10,982 nucleotides of DNA from Aquificota bacterium (GTDB taxonomy: Bacteria > Aquificota > Aquificia > Aquificales > Aquificaceae): contig JAJRQX010000148.1 in assembly GCA_024280065.1 (NCBI GenBank), positions 1 through 10,982 on the forward strand. The letters are read 5' to 3'. Positions 6,313 through 10,982 of the stretch are shown piece after piece. Within the stretch, counting starts at the first letter, position 1. Each line of letters begins with the position of its first letter. Position numbers and translations under genes: made by a program. The notes beneath the pieces were generated by a model. It did no database searches. It was not told the DNA's origin and saw only the letters and a list, made by a program, of their open reading frames with translations.

Positions 6313-7092
6313 ATGGCACAGGGAGCTGTCCATGAGGCTCACCATGAGTGGAGTGTATGGCCCTTCCCCATAGGCATAGGGACCCTTCTGGTTCCAATAG
6401 CCTTTACCTTATTCTTCCACTACCAGAAACAGCTTGCGGGTCTTATAGTGGGAGGGGTGGCCCTCGTTCTGATCCTGATAGGTGCGGCAGGCTGGGCCAA
6501 CGAACACTTTACGAGGGAGTCCGACGTAGGGTTCGGCTGGCTTGGGACGTTCACCTTTCTGGTTTCGGAGGTAGTCATATTTGGAACGCTATTCGCAGCT
6601 TTCTGGATGGCGAGAACGACCCATGCGGACGAGTGGGCCAACTGGGTGCCTGAAGGTGTTAGCCTTGGTATGGCTGGCATCCTTACCCTGATCCTGTGGG
6701 CTTCCAGCTTCACTATATTTAAAGCTGAAACGGTTCTTGAGGAGGAGGGGGATACGGGCAAGGCTCTGATGTGGACGTTCGCAACTTTCGTCCTTGGAGC
6801 TCTGTTCGTTATACTTCACGTTAAGGAGTGGGCTCACCTGTGGGCTGAAGGGTTCACCCTGAGCTCCAACATGTACGGGACAGGCTTTTACTCTCTAACA
6901 GGTCTCCACACATCGCACGTTCTGGTAGGACTCCTGGCCCAGCTCTACGTGATGTGGCTTCTGATAAGTGGTAAGATGACAAAGGAGAAGCCCACTCTCA
7001 TGAAGGGGGTTTCCGTTTACTGGCACTTCGTTGATGTGATGTGGATGCTTGTTGCGGGTACTGCATACCTGGTTGGGAGCACCGCGATATGA
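6313..7092 (+). CDS. coxC: Cytochrome c oxidase subunit III
   Basis: Integral membrane subunit of the haem-copper oxidase; carries no cofactor but stabilises subunit I and its proton uptake. The 259-residue protein shows seven hydrophobic segments (about 19-38, 42-62, 75-100, 116-136, 151-172, 191-219, 235-255), so it is the full seven-helix form. Family marks: E86 in FLVSEVVIFGTLFAAFW, the LHTSHVLVG stretch (198-206, usually HG-HV--G) and YWHFVDVMW (236-244). The N-terminus is His/Glu-rich (HEAHHEW). It is the first gene of the cox operon. Its stop overlaps the start of the next gene as ATGA, indicating coupling. Placing subunit III first is unlike the common II-I-III order. Confidence 0.95.
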   Translation: MAQGAVHEAHHEWSVWPFPIGIGTLLVPIAFTLFFHYQKQLAGLIVGGVALVLILIGAAGWANEHFTRESDVGFGWLGTFTFLVSEVVIFGTLFAAFWMARTTHADEWANWVPEGVSLGMAGILTLILWASSFTIFKAETVLEEEGDTGKALMWTFATFVLGALFVILHVKEWAHLWAEGFTLSSNMYGTGFYSLTGLHTSHVLVGLLAQLYVMWLLISGKMTKEKPTLMKGVSVYWHFVDVMWMLVAGTAYLVGSTAI

Positions 7093-7880
7093 TGGCCGGT
7101 ATTCTTCTGCTCCTCCTTACCAGCCTCTCCTTCGCAACGGTGATGGGAGGTGCCCAGGTATTCAAAAAGGACTTCTTTGACCCTTCCCTCCTGAAGATAG
7201 ACGAGGGTAAGTACCTCGGGAGTTTCGTCGCCAACGTGGACGTGATCTTAAGAGACGGCAAAACGGTAAAGCTCTACGACCTGATCAAGGGTGAGCCCAC
7301 CATACTTCTCCTCTCCTACTACACATGTGAGGGTTCTTGTCCATTGAGGATAAACAACCTGAACAAGCTGATAAAGGAGACTTCCCTTAAAGACAGGGAC
7401 TTCAGGGTTCTGGTACTCTCTTTTGATAAGCAGGACACCCTTGAGGACCTTAAAGAGTTCGTAGATACCCACGGACCCTTTACAGACCATTGGGTTTTCG
7501 GGCTTCTGAAACCAGAAGACATAGAGGCTCTAGCCAGTAGTGTCGGTTTTAAGTTTTTCTACTCGGAGAGGGACAAGACCTTTGTCCACACGAACGTTTA
7601 CATATTCCTCTCACCAGACGGGAGGGTTACACGTTACCTCTTCGGTGTGGTTCCCAGGGAGCGGGACGTGAGGATTGCCCTTATAGAGGCGGAGAGCGGT
7701 AGGGCTACCCTCAGCTCCATAGTGGATCTCGCACTTCTCGTTTGCTACACCTACGATCCTTCAAGGAGCACCTTCGTTGTTAACCCCACGATAATCTTCG
7801 GAGGAATAGGTTTTGCCCTCTTTGGGAGTGTAGCCCTCTTTGCCCTTATATCTGGCAGGTTAGCAAAAAGGGAGGTGTAG
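7089..7880 (+). CDS. sco: SCO1/SenC-family copper chaperone for the CuA site
   Basis: Thioredoxin-fold protein on the outer face of the membrane that delivers copper to, or keeps reduced, the CuA cysteines of subunit II. At 263 residues it starts with a signal peptide (hydrophobic 4-17). The copper motif is C80-x3-C84 in YYTCEGSCP, and H167 (FVHTNVYIFLSPDG) is the likely third ligand. SFDKQDT (111-117) corresponds to the S-D---DT stretch of the family. After the SCO domain comes an extension with CYTYDPSRS (219-227) and a C-terminal membrane helix (about 234-255), so it is probably anchored at its C-terminus. ATG 7089 overlaps the coxC stop by 4 nt and has GGGAG 9 nt upstream; the longer frame from 7041 lies inside coxC and would bury the signal peptide. 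Its place just before coxB suits its role. Confidence 0.92.
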   Translation: MMAGILLLLLTSLSFATVMGGAQVFKKDFFDPSLLKIDEGKYLGSFVANVDVILRDGKTVKLYDLIKGEPTILLLSYYTCEGSCPLRINNLNKLIKETSLKDRDFRVLVLSFDKQDTLEDLKEFVDTHGPFTDHWVFGLLKPEDIEALASSVGFKFFYSERDKTFVHTNVYIFLSPDGRVTRYLFGVVPRERDVRIALIEAESGRATLSSIVDLALLVCYTYDPSRSTFVVNPTIIFGGIGFALFGSVALFALISGRLAKREV

Positions 7881-7883
7881 GTT

Positions 7884-8582
7884 ATGGAGGAGGTGCTGGC
7901 TTACCCAGCCAAGTGGTGGAACGAAGCGGTTTTGGTGTGGCTCGTGGTGGCGGTCGTGATCTACGCGGTTACCGCCTTGCCGGGTATCTACTTCATAGTG
8001 AAGTACAGGTTCAAACCCGGTGAGAGGGAGATAGGCGATCAGGAGAAGCACGGGCACTGGGGACTTGAAGCCCTGTGGACCATAGTACCCACCATAGTGG
8101 TCCTCGTCCTAGCCACATACTCCTTTGCTGTATTTAAAAAGCAGAGAACCGTTCCCGAAGGAGCTATGACCATCAAGGTGACGGGTTTCATGTGGGGTTG
8201 GCAGGTTGAGTATCTGGACGACAAGGGTAACACGGTAAAGACCGTTGTAACAGCCTACAACCCGACGAGCTATGAGGTCCCTGAGGAGCAGAAGATAGTT
8301 GTCCCTGCGGGGAAGCCCATAAAGGTTCTTCTCACCTCCATGGACGTGATACACGCCTTTTACGTGATGCCAGCCAAGATAGTAGAGGATGCGGTCCCGG
8401 GTAGGATCACCTACCTATGGTTCCAGATCAACAAGCCCGGGGAGTACTGGGTCTTCTGCAGGGAGTTCTGCGGGACGGGACACTCCCACATGTTTGCCAA
8501 GCTGAAGGTTGTCCCTCCCGAGCAGTTCGCCCTCTGGCTAAAGGGTGAAACTGAACTGGCAAAGCGGTCTAATGACATATAA
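7884..8582 (+). CDS. coxB: Cytochrome c oxidase subunit II (CuA)
   Basis: Accepts electrons from cytochrome c at the binuclear CuA centre and passes them to subunit I. The 232 residues comprise two N-terminal membrane helices (about 15-40 and 62-84, the second with LEALWTIVPT) and an external cupredoxin domain. CuA ligands are all present: H157 (DVIHAFYV), C192, E194, C196, H200 and M203 in CREFCGTGHSHM. The aromatic electron-entry stretch GFMWGWQVEY is at 101-110. No cytochrome c domain follows, so this is not a caa3-type subunit II and needs a separate cytochrome c donor. No lipobox or clear cleavable signal is seen. GGAGG 8 nt before the ATG, within the end of sco, and a 3-nt gap show tight linkage. 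Confidence 0.97.
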   Translation: MEEVLAYPAKWWNEAVLVWLVVAVVIYAVTALPGIYFIVKYRFKPGEREIGDQEKHGHWGLEALWTIVPTIVVLVLATYSFAVFKKQRTVPEGAMTIKVTGFMWGWQVEYLDDKGNTVKTVVTAYNPTSYEVPEEQKIVVPAGKPIKVLLTSMDVIHAFYVMPAKIVEDAVPGRITYLWFQINKPGEYWVFCREFCGTGHSHMFAKLKVVPPEQFALWLKGETELAKRSNDI

Positions 8583-8590
8583 AGGAGGTG
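8581..8590 (+). promoter_or_regulatory. Strong Shine-Dalgarno of coxA
   Basis: AAAGGAGGTG overlaps the coxB stop codon and lies 7 nt before ATG 8598. It is almost a perfect match to the 16S rRNA tail and one of the strongest ribosome binding sites in the operon. Confidence 0.85.
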
Positions 8591-8597
8591 CGGTAAG

Positions 8598-10211
8598 ATG
8601 AGAGAGGCTGTGGCAGTCCCTTGGTTTTCCGCGGGTCTTAAGGAGTGGATATTCACAACGGACCATAAGAAGATCGGGATAATGTACTTCGTCACGGGGC
8701 TCGTGTTCTTCACAGTCGCAGGTCTATTCGGTATGATCCTGAGGTTTGAACAGACCTCACCCGGCTTTCAGGTGGTAAGCCCGAGCTTCTACAACTACCT
8801 TCTGACGGGACACGGGGCTGTGATGCTCCTCTGGTGGGCGATAGCTGCACATATAGGTGGTTTCGGAAACTTCCTGCTACCCCTGATGATAGGAGCGAGG
8901 GATGTCGCCTTCCCCAGACTCAACGCCCTTAGCTACTGGGCCTTCTTCGGAGCTAGCGTGATAGTCCTGCTCACCCTGATACCCGGGAACCACATCAAGA
9001 TGATGTGGACAGGGTACCCTCCTTATGCGGCACATGCGGACGCGGGTGTAACCGCTTACTACGTCTTTGCCATACACCTGCTCGGAGTTTCCTCAATAGC
9101 TACTGCCGTCAACTTCATCACCACATACCTAAGGATGAGGGCTCCGGGTATAGGCTTCTGGAACACGAACCTTTATATCCACAGCCTCATAGCCGCGAAC
9201 GTGATACAGCTGATCGGCGTCCCCTCCTTAGCGGGTGCTGTTACGATGCTCTTCCTTGACAGATACCTCGGAACCAACTTCTTCAACCCCGCACTCGGAG
9301 GAGACCCGCTCCTTTACCAGAACGTATTCTGGTTCTACTCCCACCCTGCGGTCTACGTGATGATCATACCCATATTCGGCTTCTTCTCCGAGATCCTCGC
9401 CACCTTCTCCAGGAAGCCGATCTTCGGCTACAAGTCAATGGTCTTCGCCATATGGGGCATAGCGGTTATAAGCTTTATAGTCTGGATACACCACATGTTC
9501 ACCTCCGGAGTTCCCGACTGGGCGAGGGTCTTGATATCCTACACCACCGTCCTTGTGGCCGTCCCTACGGGTATTAAGATCTTCAACTGGATAGCCACGC
9601 TCCACGGCGGAGCCATAATCCTTAGGTCTCCTATGCTTTACACCCTCGGTGGTATATTCATGTTCCTAATAGGCGGTCTGACCGGGATACCCAACGCTAT
9701 GGTCGCAATAGACCTCGGGGTCCACGACTCTCTCTTCGTTGTGGGACACTTCCACTACGTCCTCGGTATGGCACTGACGATGGGCATTTTCGGAGCTGTG
9801 ATCTACTGGTTCCCGAAGATAACCGGCAGAATGTATCCTGAGAACCTCGGTAAGATAAGCTTCTGGTTAGTTTTCATAGGAGCTAACATCTTCTACTTCA
9901 CCCAGATGGTTGCAGGTTTCCTCGGTATGCCCAGGAGATACCCTGACTACCCGCCCATACCCGAATGGGTCACCCTCAACCAGATATCCACCATAGGTGC
10001 CCTTATACTCGGCGTGGGAGTATTGGTGTTCCTCGTAGGTATGATCAAGGGGCTAACAAGCGGTGAGAAGGCACCCGCCAACCCGTGGAATTCCCCTTCC
10101 CTTGAGTGGCAGATAGACTCTCCCGCACCCGTCAACAACTTCGGTGAGAAGCCCCCCAGGGTTGAACCCGACTACCACCCGTACAAATACGGAGCACCTC
10201 CCGCCTTTTAA
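8598..10211 (+). CDS. coxA: Cytochrome c oxidase subunit I, A2-type haem-copper oxidase
   Basis: Catalytic subunit that reduces O2 to water and pumps protons. The 537-residue protein has the usual twelve-helix pattern. Haem and copper ligands: H72 (TGHGAVM) and H386 for the low-spin haem, H384 (VVGHFHYVL) for the high-spin haem, H249, H298 and H299 for CuB. Y253, four residues after H249, is the cross-linked tyrosine. The helix VI motif is YSHPAVY (247-253): the D-channel glutamate of A1 enzymes (HPEVY) is replaced and the Tyr-Ser pair defines family A2. K327 (TGIKIFNW) marks the K-channel; D102 in GARDVAFPRLN matches the D-channel entrance. The C-terminal NPWNSPSLEWQIDSPAPVNNF is typical of type A. 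Haem type (aa3 or other) cannot be told from sequence. It is the last gene of the operon and is followed by a terminator. Confidence 0.97.
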   Translation: MREAVAVPWFSAGLKEWIFTTDHKKIGIMYFVTGLVFFTVAGLFGMILRFEQTSPGFQVVSPSFYNYLLTGHGAVMLLWWAIAAHIGGFGNFLLPLMIGARDVAFPRLNALSYWAFFGASVIVLLTLIPGNHIKMMWTGYPPYAAHADAGVTAYYVFAIHLLGVSSIATAVNFITTYLRMRAPGIGFWNTNLYIHSLIAANVIQLIGVPSLAGAVTMLFLDRYLGTNFFNPALGGDPLLYQNVFWFYSHPAVYVMIIPIFGFFSEILATFSRKPIFGYKSMVFAIWGIAVISFIVWIHHMFTSGVPDWARVLISYTTVLVAVPTGIKIFNWIATLHGGAIILRSPMLYTLGGIFMFLIGGLTGIPNAMVAIDLGVHDSLFVVGHFHYVLGMALTMGIFGAVIYWFPKITGRMYPENLGKISFWLVFIGANIFYFTQMVAGFLGMPRRYPDYPPIPEWVTLNQISTIGALILGVGVLVFLVGMIKGLTSGEKAPANPWNSPSLEWQIDSPAPVNNFGEKPPRVEPDYHPYKYGAPPAF

Positions 10212-10243
10212 AGGCTGGGCAACCTCCTGAGCCGTCCGGTTTA

Positions 10244-10270
10244 GGGGACCCGCTGGGTCCCCGCTTCTTT
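10244..10270 (+). terminator. Rho-independent terminator of the cox operon
   Basis: GGGGACCC (10244-10251) pairs perfectly with GGGTCCCC (10255-10262) around a GCT loop, followed by a broken T run (GCTTCTTT). It lies 33 nt after the coxA stop. The stem is very strong but the T tract is imperfect. Confidence 0.8.
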
Positions 10271-10307
10271 AAAAAAAGAGATTTTAAAACCATTAAATAG
10301 TTTTAAA
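10271..10307 (-). terminator. Possible A/T-rich terminator of uppP
   Basis: Read on the minus strand, TTTAAAAC and GTTTTAAA (8-bp perfect arms at 10307-10300 and 10290-10283, 9-nt loop) are followed by ATCTC and then seven T (10277-10271). The layout fits an intrinsic terminator for uppP transcription, but the stem is almost all A-T, weak for a thermophile. It lies between the two convergent genes, 40 nt past the uppP stop. Confidence 0.4.
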
Positions 10308-10346
10308 CGGATGGAAGTTGTTTTCGTAAAGGTTAAGAAGCTCTGT

Positions 10347-10982
10347 TCAAAAGAAAGTAGCGTAGAGGACAGCAACCGCCATCCTGTAAACACCGAACAC
10401 TGTAAAGCCGTGGGAGTTAAGGAACTTGAGGAAGAGCTTAACGGTCAGCATAGCGGTAAAGAAAGCTGTTATGAAACCTATCCCTAAGAGTTCCCATTGA
10501 GAAGCTCCGAAGGAAGCCCCGCTCTTGAGCAGATCGTAGCCCGTCGCCGCGAGCATGGTAGGAACGGCCAGCAGGAAGGAGAACTCCGCCGCACTTTTCC
10601 TGGACAAACCCATAAGCATACCCCCAACTATGGTCGCTCCAGAGCGGGAAACTCCGGGTATAACAGCTACTGACTGAAAAAGACCTATCAGGAAGGCTTT
10701 CTTCAAGGGAAGCTCATTTATATCCTGAAGGTGGCAGAACCTCTCACAGTACCTGTCCGCAAGGATGAGGACAACACCCCCTAAGAACAGACTGACAACA
10801 ACTACCGTGTCGTTGCCTATGAGGTATCCTTTGATAAACTTATAAAGGAAGAACCCGACCGCACCGGTTGGAAGGAAAGCGATCATTATCCTCTTCCATA
10901 CCTCCGCGTCCCGAAGGAGCCTCTCAAAGAACACAAAAACGATAGCGAGTATAGCTCCGAGCTGAACAGCTATTTCAAAACT
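10347..10982 (-). CDS. uppP: Undecaprenyl-diphosphatase UppP (BacA family), N-terminus outside the window
   Basis: Membrane enzyme that dephosphorylates undecaprenyl diphosphate to recycle the lipid carrier for peptidoglycan; high levels give bacitracin resistance. The frame stays open to the window edge and reads SFEIAVQLGAILAIV there, typical UppP sequence, so the gene continues beyond base 10982; the GTG at 10934 is an internal valine, not the start. Of 211 residues visible, PGVSRSGATI (109-118 of the fragment) is the conserved active-site motif with its arginine and serine. Several membrane helices follow, and FGVYRMAVAVLY near the end is typical. About 45-50 residues with the glutamate-rich first motif are missing. 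The gene is convergent with the cox operon and appears unrelated to it. Confidence 0.94.
   Translation of the reverse strand, partial: SFEIAVQLGAILAIVFVFFERLLRDAEVWKRIMIAFLPTGAVGFFLYKFIKGYLIGNDTVVVVSLFLGGVVLILADRYCERFCHLQDINELPLKKAFLIGLFQSVAVIPGVSRSGATIVGGMLMGLSRKSAAEFSFLLAVPTMLAATGYDLLKSGASFGASQWELLGIGFITAFFTAMLTVKLFLKFLNSHGFTVFGVYRMAVAVLYATFF

Noticed and set aside
7041..7088. Longer start for the SCO gene inside coxC
   Set aside because: It would overlap coxC by 52 bp and put 16 residues before the signal peptide. ATG 7089 has GGGAG at 9 nt and the usual ATGA overlap.
10212..10243. Riboswitch or small RNA after coxA
   Set aside because: Only a 4-bp GGCT/AGCC pairing is seen before the terminator, with no known riboswitch core and no downstream gene on that strand to control.
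10932..10934. GTG as the start of uppP
   Set aside because: The frame continues upstream to the window edge with conserved UppP sequence (SFEIAVQLGAI), so this is an internal valine.
1..10982. Mobile elements, CRISPR arrays, tRNA or rRNA, prophage or defence genes
   Set aside because: No transposase or integrase, regularly spaced repeats, tRNA-like clover-leaf or rRNA segment was seen. Every sizeable open frame is accounted for by a recognised family.

Overview
The window looks like chromosomal DNA of a thermophilic, chemolithotrophic bacterium of the Aquificaceae (Aquifex/Hydrogenobacter relatives). The best evidence is the sulfide:quinone oxidoreductase, which matches my memory of the Aquifex aeolicus enzyme closely and has its three redox cysteines at the same residue numbers (124, 156, 347). 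Arg codons AGG/AGA and Ile codon ATA are used heavily, genes are tightly packed and intergenic gaps are very short. The genus cannot be fixed from the sequence alone.

Layout, left to right. At 1-402 (+) is the C-terminal part of a polyprenyl diphosphate synthase, entering from outside the window. At 2737-395 (-) is a two-gene type IV pilus unit, pilT then pilC, 3 nt apart. Pointing the other way from a 79-bp intergenic region is the molybdopterin pair moaE-moaA (2817-4251, +), 1 nt apart; its promoter appears to give a (nearly) leaderless mRNA and carries a near-perfect 22-bp palindrome over the start codon. Convergent with moaA is a sqr-tetR unit (6111-4248, -): sulfide:quinone oxidoreductase followed by a TetR-family regulator.

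Divergent from sqr is a compact cytochrome c oxidase operon (6313-10211, +) in the order subunit III, SCO copper chaperone, subunit II, subunit I. It is an A2-type (YSHP) haem-copper oxidase whose subunit II carries CuA but no fused cytochrome c. A strong GC-rich hairpin terminator follows subunit I. The right edge holds undecaprenyl-diphosphatase uppP on the minus strand, with its N-terminus outside the window.

How they fit together. The 201-bp sqr/cox intergenic region holds two good sigma-70-type promoters back to back. This places sulfide oxidation (electrons into the quinone pool) beside the terminal oxidase that finally consumes those electrons. Overlapping inverted repeats lie just downstream of the sqr -10 box, and a TetR gene is co-transcribed with sqr; together these suggest local autoregulated control of sulfide oxidation. 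I see no mobile element, CRISPR array, tRNA or rRNA, and no gene-free stretch above 300 bp. This is mostly a housekeeping/respiratory region, and the less ordinary signals are regulatory.
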